Shown here: positions 1 through 13,800 of the stretch, one piece after another | Layout: every line of letters begins with the position of its first letter | Numbering within the stretch: the first letter of the stretch is position 1 | NCBI GenBank assembly: GCA_964007475.1 | Contig: OZ023275.1 | Location: 31,811,619-31,875,618 of the forward strand | DNA: 64,000 bases | From: Hybos culiciformis | Taxonomy: Eukaryota > Arthropoda > Insecta > Diptera > Hybotidae | Reading direction: 5' to 3' | The notes under the pieces: generated by a model | Database searches by the model: none | Told to the model about the DNA's origin: nothing | The model's input: only the letters and a program-made list of their open reading frames with translations | Made by a program: the position numbers and the translations under genes

Positions 1-726
1 TAATTAAATATAATATATTTTTTCCCTCCCGTACATGCTGCTTATCCATGCAATAAATCTTCATTGTTTCTTGTTTAATAATAATATGTGTTGTATATAT
101 AACTAGTACTTGGGGGCATATTTGGCGACTAGCTTAAATTACATTAAGTATTTATTATTAATAAACTTATTATTTGAAAATTAAGATTTAGATTATTTAA
201 TTCACAATCAGGTATTTACATAAAATTATCATATTTAATTATTCTCATTATAGTGGTAATTTATATATTATGTATATACATAGTACGAGTTATATAAAAT
301 GTAAATTTGTTTACTAATTATAATAATAATAATAATAAAATAAACCTAATTATTTTATACTAAATGCTATAAGAATTTTGACGCCTTTAAAAATTTTTTC
401 ACATGACCTAATTAAATTTTTATTATTACAATGTTAAACAATGTCATAATTTAAAGGAATGATACAAAAAAATAAATTATTATTTTATTGCAGAGCTTAT
501 TCAAATTTGATCCTTATAGTCAACTCTTGATTTTTTTAACTTTTTTTTTTTATATACATAATGCCAAAAAGAACTGCCAGTTATTTGCTTTTAATATGAT
601 ATAAAACAAAAAATATAATTAAAACAAATTTAGCTAAAGATTCGTAATAATAAAATCTGAATGAAAAGAAATAAGGTACAGTGCGAAAATAATTTTGCTA
701 AATTATCATGAACTCTTTATAATATG
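1..726. other. gene-free AT-rich sequence
   Basis: I see no coding region, RNA gene or transposon end here. There is a short TAA microsatellite at about 318-339 and a T-run near 541-550. The open frames are short and unrecognisable. Confidence 0.6.
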
Positions 727-731
727 TTATA

Positions 732-1017
732 CCATTGAGTAATAATATTTATAAGAGGGTCAGAATTCATACAAGTAAATTTCAGAATTTTTTTTTTCAA
801 ATAACTCAAAAATGATGACAATATTATTAATGTATTGTATAAAAATTTCACACTCAAATGTGTTTATTCTTAATACAATAATAAAAATAATAAAATTAAG
901 AATAAACACATTTGAGTTAAAACATTTTACTCAATACATTCAAAATATTGTCATAATTTTTGAAAAAAATTTACTTGTATGAATTCTGTCCCTCTTATAA
1001 ATATTATTACTCAATGG
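732..1017. mobile_element. fold-back (long inverted repeat) element, about 286 bp
   Basis: The sequence begins CCATTGAGTAATAATATTTA and ends with its reverse complement. The two arms (about 732-874 and 895-1017) match over nearly their whole length, leaving a loop of about 20 nt. The best-conserved blocks are the outer 45 bp, which include AGAATTCATACAAGTAAATT, and the inner 22 bp at 853-874 against 895-916. The left arm is longer because of a T-rich insertion near 783-797. The sequence TTATA flanks both ends (727-731 and 1018-1022), which could be a 5-bp target duplication, but so short an AT-only match is weak evidence. No protein is encoded. A fold-back MITE is most likely; a local inverted duplication is the alternative. 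A transcript would form a long hairpin. Confidence 0.75.
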
Positions 1018-1022
1018 TTATA

Positions 1023-4000
1023 CTCAATTTATTTTGAATTTTTGCATTCGTTTACCTCTGGAGATTTCTCAATTCTTCGTGCGAAAACAAGAAAATGTTT
1101 TCTGATGTTGGATTTTTCAAAATTTTCCTCAGCCTCACTATGTAATCTGTAACTTAAGAACGCTATAAACTAATTGATAATTTATTTATATTATAATATA
1201 ATTATTGAATGAAACATTAACACAACGTATATTATCCAAACTTATTTATCTTATACCATGTACATTTTCAATTGAAATTATAGTCAAATTAAAAAAAAAA
1301 TAATTTTATAGTTTTTAATTCATTACGAAAACCTAAAAAATCATTGTATTTAAAGTACTTTTGACGTATTTAAAATATAATGAAGTGAAACAAAGTGATT
1401 TTTTACCTTAGGCGACAAGTAAATCGGAATTTATTAGAAATATTATAATATTATATCTTTATTATTATTTGTTTTTTTTTATTATTTATATAAAAATAAT
1501 TATCAAGATCTTAATGCCTTATCTTATAATCTAAGTTTTTTTTTTTTATTAATAAAAAATATTTTTTTTTTTTTTTACTATGCAGTTCTGTTGAACTGAA
1601 TTTTAAAAAAATCAAATAAAAATAAATATTAATTGGAAAAATTGAATCAATATTATAAAGTTTAAATTCATATTATAACAAAGGAAAATTTTATGGGACA
1701 CAATTATTGGCCAGCGTTAAGGTGAAAATTATTTTTTTTTTAATTTTAGTTAAATTCTACTTATATAAATATAACATAGTTTTAAACTTATAAGATTGTA
1801 AAACAAAATTATGAAATATATTATCAAGAATCAAGTCCTATATAATGGTTTCAACTTTGGAAGACAAATTGCAATTGGAATCAAATTGAAAGCAATAAGC
1901 TTTGGATAAAAAATCAAAAGAGTCAGGCTTCATTTATGAGTTCGAGATAATAAGCTGCTGAAAATTGAATATTTTTTTCAATGATGGCAAACTAATTATA
2001 TTACCCTATATGTATATTTTACTTAATAATTTTTTAATAATATGCAAAATAGTCATTAATAAAAAATAATAGGTTTCTGTTTTAAATTTAAATTTGTATT
2101 TTATTTAATTTTTCAAACGTTAAAACTTTTTTTTTTTAAGTTTATAATAAAAAGTCTTTAATATAAAAATTTTTTAGTGTAGGCGTTTTCTTTAAAGTGA
2201 TTTCTAAATAAAATATTAATTTATTTAAAATTTTATAAACACAACATGAAAACTAACCAAACCACAAAATTTAGCGGTGTTAGGCACGAAAACTAGTTAT
2301 ACACACACAATATATAAAATAGCAAAATTATGAGATTGAATCAAAGATAAATATGCAATAATCATCAAAATTTTTGTAAAATACATTTTATGTAAAATGT
2401 ATAAATATATATACATAAATAAAAAATATATTATGTATGTTTGTAAATATGTTTAATAAAATTAAAGAGATTTCTGTTTTTGGGCTCATCTAAATTATTA
2501 TATGATTAAATTTTATTTAACTATTTTTTACCATATAAAAATAATGTGTGACAAAATGGAATCATGCTGTGTTAATTAGTATCAAATTCCATTTCAGAAA
2601 ATTTCAAAAAAGAAAAATATTAATATTTTAGCGCTTTTTGAAAATTAATGCGTTCACAAGTCTAAAGAAAACGATAAATGTTATTACATACATAATATTG
2701 AAATGACCATGAATAAATCTGCAGAAATTAAATAAATGTAATAAAATTAATTAAAAATTATTTACCAATAAGTTGCGGCTATTCTTTTGAATTAAATCCA
2801 CAAGGGTGTGTTCCTTGTGCCTAAATATGGCACACAGAAAAATTTAATAATTTTACTTATAAAACTTATATATTTTGAGGGTCGTCTTTATGTACATTAA
2901 AGAATCAAATAATGGTTATTATTTCGTATTTGTTTTTTTCGGAAAACCTTGTACATTTGTTTTATATTTCTACAAAACATTGTAGAAATTAGATGAGTTA
3001 GGTAAATAAAAAAAATTCAAACAATTATCAAGATCTAAAAATTTTTCTAGTTTAAATATTTATAATATAAAGCTTTACTACAGGAGACTTAGCACTTTAA
3101 CAGTCTTAGTTCAAAAATATCAGAATAGAAATTATTAATGTATTAAAAGAAACATCAATTTTTCCAGATAATCAAAAAAAAGATTCCCAAATTTGACTTA
3201 ACCGATACTAGTTTAAAGAGAAATTTTAACACTTTGTATTAAATATGCAGCTAAGAAATTTAGAAAATTATATATTTACAAATTTGTATGCAATGTCATA
3301 TTTTGCATATTATATTTTCTATTTTATACATGATATCAAAAAAACTGAACAGTCATAATTTTAAATGCAATTCCATTTGTATTCCATGTCATAAAGATTT
3401 CGGTATGTCAAAAATCTTTATACATCATTGTAATTTTAATATTTATAAAAATATATATGTATTATATAAAAAAGAAAAATAAATCGAAAATATGTTTTCG
3501 AATGAATCATTAAATATTTTCTATAGTTCTCAAAAGAAATATAAAAATAAAAAAACTAATATAAGAATAACAATAATAATAATGCTAATAAAGTGAAGAA
3601 AATCAGAAACGGTATTAAATTTATTTCCCAAAAGTTCAATAAATCAAATGTAAATCTTTTTAACTCTTTTTAACTTCATTTTATATATAACTACATAAAT
3701 ATATATTTTTCTTTTTGAAAAAGAACTATAATTTAGTTTTACCACTATAAATTTCAAATATAAAAGCTTAAAAAAAATTAGATATCCATATAATCAGATA
3801 TAGATACTTTTTTTCTATATTTCGTTTGAATCTCTTTTGTTTGTTTTAATGGCGCGCGAGCTTATGATAATATATTATGACTTTAACTTTTCATATATGT
3901 ATATGCAATTTATTTTCACCAACATGGAAATGAAGAAAAAAATTAATTTATTTAAGAATGTAGTTTAATATTCATGATCACTTATTATTTTACTCAACAT

Positions 4001-7000
4001 TTTCGCAAGTGATTGCAGTCTGAAAATATTGACAACTTAGATTTTAATATTTCATTTTTAAATTTCATGCTAAAAAGTTTGGAACATCAGTAAACTTAAA
4101 AATTTAGTTTTTCTACAGTGACAGAACTTAGTTTATTCCAATCAACTTAATACCTAATATTGTTTTTTTTTTTTATTCATTATAACTTAAAAGTGAATCT
4201 TTAAAATATTTTTATTAACATTGCTCTAAATAATAAACCAGAAAAATATTTTGATTCAAGGCCCATATATGGTAAACCTTAAACTGCCTCTTAATTTGAA
4301 TTTTTTGCTTTTTTTTTGACATGGTATTCAAAATTTGAGAAAAGATTATTATTAAAATAATTTATAGTTAAATTCAATTAAAGTGAAAATAGGCATGACA
4401 TTTTAAAAATTCATGTATTAAGTCAATATTTTTAAAAAATTTTTATTTTTTTTTTGTTTTTGTTTATTTTAAGCGTGCATACGTGCACTTTTATTATAAA
4501 AATATTTATCTTTTTTTTTTTTATAGTAGGGTACACTACACATAATTGAATGATTGACAAATAAAAAAAAAAAAAATGTTTTTCTGTACTTCATTAAGGA
4601 AAATTGTAGAAATTATGACACAACATAATGTTTTTTTTTTTTTTTTCAATTTCTGTGATCACGGAGCTTTCGTTTTTCAAGTTAACATACATTTTAACAT
4701 GATGTTTTATATTATGTAATATGACATTTCTTTAAAAAAAAAATGAAAATATGACAACTTAATGGTATATATAAAATGCTCCAGATATCAAAACAAGGAA
4801 AAATAAGGAAAAAAATAAAAAGTTTCATGTATTTTTCGTATAAATGCAGTATTTTGTCGATTGAGAAAGTTCATACAGAGTAAAATATTCTAAACCGATG
4901 AATATAATGTTGACGTTTATAAATTAAATTTTATGAACATTTTTTATAAAGCATCGATTTTTTTTAATTTTCTTAATCATTATAAATTTAAACAAGAAAC
5001 CTTGTGAAATAATATTATTTAATTGAATCTACCTATTCAAGTACTTGAAACCACTCAAAATAAAATTAAGAAAAATCAGTGTGCTTTTCTTTTTTTTTGC
5101 TATTATTTCCCAAAATCATTATAAACCTATAATTTTTATCATTTCTTTTTACAATTCTTAAAACGTTAGGGAAAAATATATAAATAATATAATATATTTT
5201 ATATAATTTTCAATAATAATTTATTCATCATTATTATTAAATATTGATTTATTTATTATTTATTTAGGTCAATTTGGAATTGTATATATAAAAAAAAAAA
5301 AATAATAATATGAATTTTTAACTTTGTATAAATTTATGAATTGATAGAAAATTTATATATGCGATACCTTAACTTAGTTTGTCGTAGCAGCATATTTTTT
5401 TGGTTATATTTTTTTTATTTTATTTTTGATCATATCATTTTTTTTATTTTTTTTTTATTTTTAAGGTGACTAAGAAAACATTATTTCCCTTGTTTTTTGT
5501 TTTTTTGTTATTTTTTTATTTTTTTTATTTTTTATTATTATTTATTTTATTTATATTTTTTGACTTTGTTTTTATGTTAATAATTTATTGAAATTGGTCT
5601 AAAATGAAATTAGTTAAATGAAATAAAAATATTTTTATTATTTTATTTATGTATGTTATCTAATCTTTATCGCTTTATTTATAGCTTATTTTCAATTTTC
5701 AGCATTATATTTTATACACGAATTTAAAGTTATAAATTATTCAAATTAACTTTCTTGCTGAAATGTCATAATTTATATCGATTTTATATATATTTGTTTT
5801 TTTTTTTTAATTTTTTTTTTTTATAATACATTCTGAGAATTGAGGATGAAGTACAAATTTATTGATCTCTTAAATAAATTAAGACTGATTTATTAACGAA
5901 AAAAAATATATATACTTAAGACCATATAAAATAGGCGAAAATAATATTTTATAGAATATTATAGAATAAAAAATGACAAAGAAACATTTTTTCAAAATCA
6001 AAACATTTATTAATTGTCAAAAAATCAAATTCTATACATCTACCTGGGTTACAAACAAGGGACCCATACACATTAATACTTTGCAAATATAGTCTAATAA
6101 TATCTAAAATCCAATCTATTTAATTACTTACACTCTATGAAAAACATTTTTCTTCTTTTTATATAAAAAAAAATTATTAAATTTTCTTTACTTATATTTA
6201 TTTGATAGAATATCCATCAAAAAGCACCAAAATTATGATAAAGTAAAAATAATAAAGAAGGAAATATTGAAAAAATAATACGCAAAGATTTTTATTGATG
6301 ATAAAAAAAAATCTAGAAATTTATATTATTTATAATAAATTAAATTTCGTGTTGTAGGAAGTATAAGACCTAATTAATTAATAAATATATATATATAGTA
6401 ATAATAATTTGATTAAGTACATAAAATTGTGAGGTCATTCTGAAAATATTTTATATTTATAAACCAATAGTAAAACCATTATTATTATTATTATCAACAA
6501 AATAATATATAATATAATTTCTATAATAATTCTCTATAAAATATTTAGTTATTAATTTTACTTCCAAAAATATTTTTTGTTGTATTTTTTTCTCTCTCCT
6601 TATATTAAGTAAATAAAGATGTTAAACTAATAAATATAAATAATATCGAATATTTATTAGGAAATTAAGATAATTGATTATATTACATTATTAACAAATG
6701 TATAATTAATTTTATCAAAACATAATATCATTGATTTAATAATGTTTGAATCTTAGACTGTGCCAACAAATTTAATACATAAAACAAATTGGTTAATATT
6801 ATTTACAATATTATATATTGTGTGCATGGAGCAGTATTACAACAATAAAGATTTCATAATAATTGTAGGTGAAGCATTATAGTTTTGTTATTAGATATAC
6901 ATAATTATTATAAATGTTATCTATATGTGTAATATTATATTGTTTTAATTTTTCATTTTAGAATAATTCAAAATATTATTTTCATGGAAATTATAATTAC

Positions 7001-10000
7001 TTTATACAAAAAGGAAAATCAAATTCCCGGAAAAACTTTAATTAATATATGACATTAAATTTATGCTTAATATAAGATTTATAACGACTTAGAATATGTA
7101 TGTAACATATTTGTAAATTGGCAGGTTAGCATTATAGTGCTATAATTAAATGTAATTCGCTTCCTAAAGTTTGTGACATGTTGACTCAATCTTTCTTTTA
7201 TAAGTTATACATATTTCAAAATTTTCATAAATATTTATAATAAATAGTAAACCGACAAATAAAATATGATGTACAAGAAAGTTTTTTACTTTATTATTTT
7301 TAGAGAACAAATTTTTTATATAAAATTGGTTGGAAGTTAAATAAATTTCTATTTAAAATAAATTTAATATGATTGTTTAAAAAGTTTAAGTTTATCTATA
7401 CCACAAAATTTATAAAATAAAGAATTTACTTCATTATAAAAATAACTTTATTTAATAAATTTACCAAATTTTCTAAATTCGCCCTAAAGAAAAAAAAATT
7501 CTTACCTCATAAAGCTTTTTCTTGCAAATCTGAAAGTAGATAGAAAACAGAAATTTAGTAATTTAGGAAAACATTAATAAAATTTAAAACAAAAATATGA
7601 ATAATAAACTTAATTGACGTTTTATTTTTAGAAACTATATGCTAGAACTCAAATCATACAATACAAAAAAATTATTGAAATTGGAACTCTTTAAACTTAT
7701 GTAGCCGCTTTCTTATGTAAATCATATGAACTGAATTTTGTATAAACTAAAACAATAAATTTCTTGAAATTTTGCACAAATTTTTCCTGTAATTGCTTTC
7801 GAATTGGCGCCGGTTGATTCTGAAAATTGAACAAAAAATTATATAATTTTATGTAAAATATTTTCATTTCTCTTCGTTTTCTGCTTAAAAATCTGAACTA
7901 ATATAGTTATAAAAATATGTAATAAATAATCAACTGATTTATCTTCAATTAAGACAAATTGTGGAATTGCGCGACATGAAGCAAAAAATGCTACAGATTT
8001 AAAAAAATAAAAATAAATACTTGAATTTTTTTTGCTTAACTATTTTAATATTATTTTCTAGTTTCAAAATATGTACAAGTGTATATTCTCATAAAGCTTT
8101 AAAAACATTTACCATCAAATTTTAATATCTACTATACAATATATACATTTTTAAGAAAATCAGAAAAAAAGAAATTTTATGTTTTGTTAACAATAATGTA
8201 TAGCTAGAGAAAAATTGAAAATTTAAACAAATATTAGACATTTCTTTTAAGTACGTGTCACACGTGCTAATACTCGTCGTCTTATTGTTTTTTTTTTTTT
8301 TTTCGTTTTCTTTATTTTTTTTATTTTAAATTATATATTTGCCTTATTTTATTTGAGTGGTCTCAAGTGAGAACCCATACAAGCCGCCTTATTATCTTAT
8401 TCGTTTACATAAATCATTAAGTTTCATTTATTTTACTAATAATTTTTATGTTTTTCTCATATATTATTTTTCTTTATTGTTATCAATAGAAAGTTAAATA
8501 ATATGGTTTAATTGAAGTTTTTTATTAATTTTTTATTGTTTTAAAATATGCATTATTTATGATTAATTGAATTACTGACAGAGAGTATATAGTAAACTAT
8601 TCAGAAATTATTATGCTTCCTAAATAACTGCTTTGAACATAAAGTTGTCATATGTTTGAAAAAATAAGGATTATGCTGCTAAAATAAGATTTTTGTTCAT
8701 ATTAAAAAGTTAAAATATTGTGGATGTTTAAAAATTGAAATGTTTATATACCAACATAATTTGTTATTGAAATGTCACGGTAGGGGTGTCTCAGTAGTTT
8801 GGAAAAATCTTTAATGGCTTTCACGCAGAGAATAATATTAGATAGGAAAATCTACAAGGTAGTACACGATTTTCTATTAATAAATTATAATTTCAGTAGT
8901 TAATTGAATACTGCGTTATCTCAATAAGTCAAATATAGTTTACTTTACCTAAATTTCTTCTGGTTGCACTTGACTTACCTGAGAAGAAAGAAGGGCCAAG
9001 GACTTAACATTATTGGCAACTAAAATTTCAATTTATTGCTATGCAATTGGAAATTAGATAACCGAAATAAAAATTTCACTCCTTTCAGAAGCTACTGATG
9101 TAAAATTTAAAAATAAGCTCTATTTTTTAAGAAGCTGCCAAAATAAATCATCAAAAGGATTTTAGCATGATTGATGAACTTATAATTTGCATTGAAAATC
9201 TTAACATTGAAAAATAATTTCCCTCACTATTCAAGAATTAAATTACTCGCACACTTCTCGTCTTAAAATACATATCTCTATTATACGGATATAATGTAAA
9301 TTACTTTAATATTATGAATATTATGAAAGCACATTCTGTAAATATACATAATAATATACCTATAAGTATTATGTGTATATCGAGACATTAAATTCTCTGC
9401 TACGTGTTCATCACAAAGAATTTGTTGCACTTGAAATTAAAATAAAAAAAAAAAGAAAGAGAAATGGCCACGCGTGTTTACAATTTATTTACTTACACTA
9501 GTTTTTTTTTCCCCCAAAAAAAATCTTTGTTGATTTAACTTTTATAATTCAAGCACGCTCCACTTGTCTAATTTAAAGGGTTGCAACAATAATTCTGATT
9601 TTAAAATAATTTTGATAACATAGATCTATTCTATCCTTGAAATATTGATTGAAAATTTTAATTATGGATTCGGGGCAAAACAGGAAAATATTTCTTTTAT
9701 GCTGTCTACGTTTCGTAAATATTAAAAAATTTTATTCAGGATTAACTGCTTTATAATATATAAAAATTATGATATATAAAAATTAAATAATAAATTAAAA
9801 ATTAAGATTTACTAAGCGGGTTCTAGATATTTCAAAAACGATCATTTTAAAACTATTTTGAGCCCTCTGCGTTCATTTGGTGAAAAGTTATAATTTTTTA
9901 TTCCATAAAAACAATACTGCGGCGAATCAGCGAATTGTAAAAAACAATCTGTTTTGACTCAATTAAAATTTTTATTTTCCTAATTGATTCAAAATTATAA

Positions 10001-10625
10001 CTGGGGAAAATAGAATAATAATATTTTTAGCTTAACAGTCTGAGTCCAAGGACCCAAATTGCACTCAAATCGCAATCAGAAAGCGAAAAAAAAAGTGGAC
10101 TTCAATTTGATCCCTTTTTAAAAGCAAACAGGGTAGAAATATTTTATTTATAGGAAATAAATTTTATATTAAAAAATTCTATAAAATTTTTTTTTTGGAA
10201 AATTTTTCAGGATGCATTTTATTCCAAATAATAATGATGATCTATTTTTTTTTTTAATTTTTTTTGTACAAAAAATTTATTTTGTGTGTTAATATTAAAC
10301 GCATGGCTAAACATTGGCAACCAATTAACTTTGTAGTTTATTGGAATTTTTATTATAAAAATATACATAATAAAAAATTCAATAAATATAAATATTTTTT
10401 TATTATTATTTTGTGATGAAAAATATTATGAGAATTTCTCTATAAATGTATGTACATGTATGCTTTAGTTGAAAATTAAACAAATTTTTTTAGAAATAAA
10501 ATTTTAATTTTTAATTTTTATATAGTTAATATCGGTGAAAAATTTTATGCATATAGTTAAGCATATAGAGTTCCTTGAAATTTGTTTTTCACATTTAGGG
10601 CAAATATAGAAAAATTGATGGGAAA
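1023..10625. other. gene-free AT-rich sequence
   Basis: No exon-like frame, RNA gene or element with two recognisable ends was found. From about 5390 to 5660 the plus strand is strongly T-biased (runs of TTTTATTTT). Less AT-rich pockets occur near 8780-9010 and 9840-9960, but their translations are interrupted and unrecognisable. A small ATT repeat lies near 6478-6494. Confidence 0.55.
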
Positions 10626-10882
10626 ATATCGTCTGCTGAGAAATGAAACGATGTATAATAAAAAGTATAGTTTCGAGTAATTTGAGTTTAAAGATTTGAA
10701 AATTAAAAAAAACATATGGAAAAATATCAAGTAACATAAAATTTTCATCTAAAAACACATTTTAATCAACATTAAGAATATTGCAAAGTAGTTGTACTTA
10801 TGAAATCGAGTACGAGGAATCGAATGGTGCTAATAACGACGGATAAATATCATACGTTGTTTCATTTCTCAGCAGACGATAT
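10626..10882. mobile_element. short element or relic bounded by perfect 24-bp inverted repeats
   Basis: Positions 10626-10649 (core CGTCTGCTGAGAAATGAAAC) are the exact reverse complement of 10859-10882. Similarity continues inwards in degraded form to about 10660 and 10847, giving arms of about 35 bp around a spacer of about 185 bp. Such a perfect, comparatively GC-rich match is not expected by chance in this background. ATAT at both outer ends could be target duplication or simply part of the palindromic arms. The two overlapping minus-strand frames here are T-rich and not believable genes. A small MITE is the likeliest identity; the superfamily is undetermined because no diagnostic duplication is seen. 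Confidence 0.6.
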
Positions 10883-13800
10883 ACTTACTTTTGCACCTAA
10901 AATTACACCTAAAAGATGTTCATAGAAAATACGAAAAAAAAACCTACAAACGAATTTTATCTTTTTCATGTGATTCCTATAATGCAAATATTCCAGAAAA
11001 AATATATATATTTATAAGAAAAGATTTGACTGTTATTTTCAACTGATTTTCTTGGAAAATTAAAATGTTTTCAAAAAATCCGATACTGTAGCCTATGATG
11101 TGGATTTGCAGAGGTTTGGAAAACTACGATAATTCGTCATGCTACATTATTTATAATATACATTTTTTATTCAATTTTCTATATCTATCTAAGGATTTAT
11201 AAAATTATATAATATTTTTTTGATTCTAAATTATTTAGCTGATATTTATTGTATCTATTTTATATTTATTTTTGCTCAAAAATCATGAGAGGTATTCAAA
11301 TATAATTATTTTCTTTTTTTTTATTTTATACATTCGCAGCTTGCAAACATTTAAATTAAATATATATCGTGATAATAAAAACCGATAACATCCGTTCTAC
11401 ACCATGTTAGCTTCATTTTTCCTGTTCATTTTTAGGTGGGAAAAAAAATTAACATAAGACTTCAATAATTGCATTTGAAGTTCAATTTATATATTATGCA
11501 GAAAAATCTTCTAAGCTCATATAAATTTAAAGAATTTGATTTACAATGAATTAAATTTGCACAAAATTTTTTAGAAATTTTCCCTAAAGAATTTATCTAT
11601 TTTCTATGTTGACAAAAATAGAAATATTTGTCCAATTTTTTTACGGAACAAAATAAAATAAAATCAAAAATCTCATCATATTCAACATTATATTTTTATG
11701 GGAATTTTTTTTTTCTACTAAGTAGGTAGTCTTCTTTATTGATAAGTAGTAGAGTATTGATTTTTATCTTTTGAACTTTTTTTTTTATATATGTATGTTC
11801 AATGTTCATATCATATATAATGAAATGAAAAACTAAAAAAAAAATATGGTATTTTTAAAGATATGTGCTTTTAGCATGTGAGGCTATCGGGTCACCATAT
11901 GGTTAAAAATCTATGAGAATTTATATATTGTGCATGTGAAGTGGTCATTATAATTTAAAACTTTTGAAATAAGGATGAAAGAGAAGACGAATAGAGAATA
12001 TAACTAATAAAAAAACTCAAAACGATTATCGATTTCCATTTAACTAAATTGGTTTTTAAAAAGTTTAGGTTATTATTGCTTTTTGTTATTTTAACTTTTC
12101 TTCACATATAAAACACACAAACATTTATGTCTAAATATTTTTTCCACATATAATATACTTATAAGTAAGTTTTCACGCTTTCTTCCTGGAAAATTTTCAA
12201 AATGCAATATTTTCGCACTTGCTATGTGTATGTTGTATTAAAATAACCAAAATTATATGTACTATTACATATAATGTAAGTCAATGAAGCCAAAGTACGA
12301 CATATAAACTGGGTTACAAAAAATTAAAAAAAAGTTTCTACACCAATAATGTAATAATTCTACATTTCCGCGTTATTTATGGGAAAACTAGGGGAGAATA
12401 AGAAATGCTTTATATAAAAGAGATATTAAAGGAAATATTATGTAAATACATGTTAAATATACGTATCTTCCGCAATCGAATTTTCTGTATTTTCACCTTA
12501 CATATAAATTGCAACATTTCACAAAAATATGTTGTTTAAGAACATACTTTCTAAACGATAACCATCTAAAGATTCAAAAGTGTCATCCCAAGCTTACCTT
12601 GTACTCTTAAACTTTACCTTGTACCTTGTATCTTGTCAGTTTGTAACAAATATGTACTTTCGACTGTTTGTAATTTGAAAAAAAAGCGTATGTCCCTTTT
12701 ATGACTCAATTTTGGAGACATAATGTCAATCAACGTTATGCTCTGTTAACGTTATTACCTTCTTTTCAACTTTATTATTTTCTATTTTTCGGTATGTATA
12801 TATATTTATATTTATGTAAATTTAGTTATGAATTGAGTATAATAGTTTTAGTCATTTATTGCTACTTTAATATTGAAACAAATCTCATTTCTCAACTTTA
12901 CAAAAAAGACCAAACATTAACGCAAAGATATGCAAAGTATGAAAAACATATAAAAAATGACAATTACTTGTTATAAATAATTCGTTTTTGTATAAAACCG
13001 CACTCCGATTTTTATCTTTTTCTTTCACGGACGTTTATCCTATTATTATGTTATCAATAATTGCCGAGTTTCTATAACGAAAGCATAAGCTTTATAAAAC
13101 ATTTTTGGCGGAAAGATAAAATTCAAAAATAAAAAATTAATTTATATGAGCCGAAAACAAAATTTTAAAAACAAAAAAAAATGAAATTTAATAAATATTC
13201 TTATGAATTTTATTATGATCTCAGAGCTCTGAATTAATTAAGTGATTAAAATATCACCATATGCATTTATTAAAAGCATCCATATAAATGTATAAGTATA
13301 ATATTAAAATATACATAATCGAAATCAATAAATTAATGAATTTATGCAATTTCCTCTTTTATTTCTAGAGCACGCAAATTGACTTGATTACTTTTTTTTT
13401 TTACATTATGTAAAAATATTATATATACCTATACATTTTCGTACATTTTTATTTTTTATGTGTTGAAAGAGATAATCATAAAGATTTCAATATGTAGATT
13501 TTTTTTAAAACTTTTTTGGTCCACAATTTACATATCTGAATTTGCTACTTGCAGTTTTAATGCTCTTTTAAATGGAGGAAATCCATTAATTTTTTAAATA
13601 TTAAATTTTAACATCGCCAATATTTTGTTTCATATCATTTCAAATTACGTACATATTTGAAAAAAAAAAAATTATTAAAATGAAATTGAATATTTATTAA
13701 TGACATCCTTCTTAAAAATTAATTAATATATATTTTCTATAAAATCTCCTACACCTGGTTGGAATTTATTAAAGCCATATGCGCATAATGTTTGAATAAT

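Noticed and set aside
12701..12976. 91-codon plus-strand frame starting MTQFW
   Set aside because: It has a hydrophobic middle made of T-rich codons and no recognisable domain. Given the number of ATGs in the window, a frame of this size is only mildly unexpected, and no splice or promoter context supports it.
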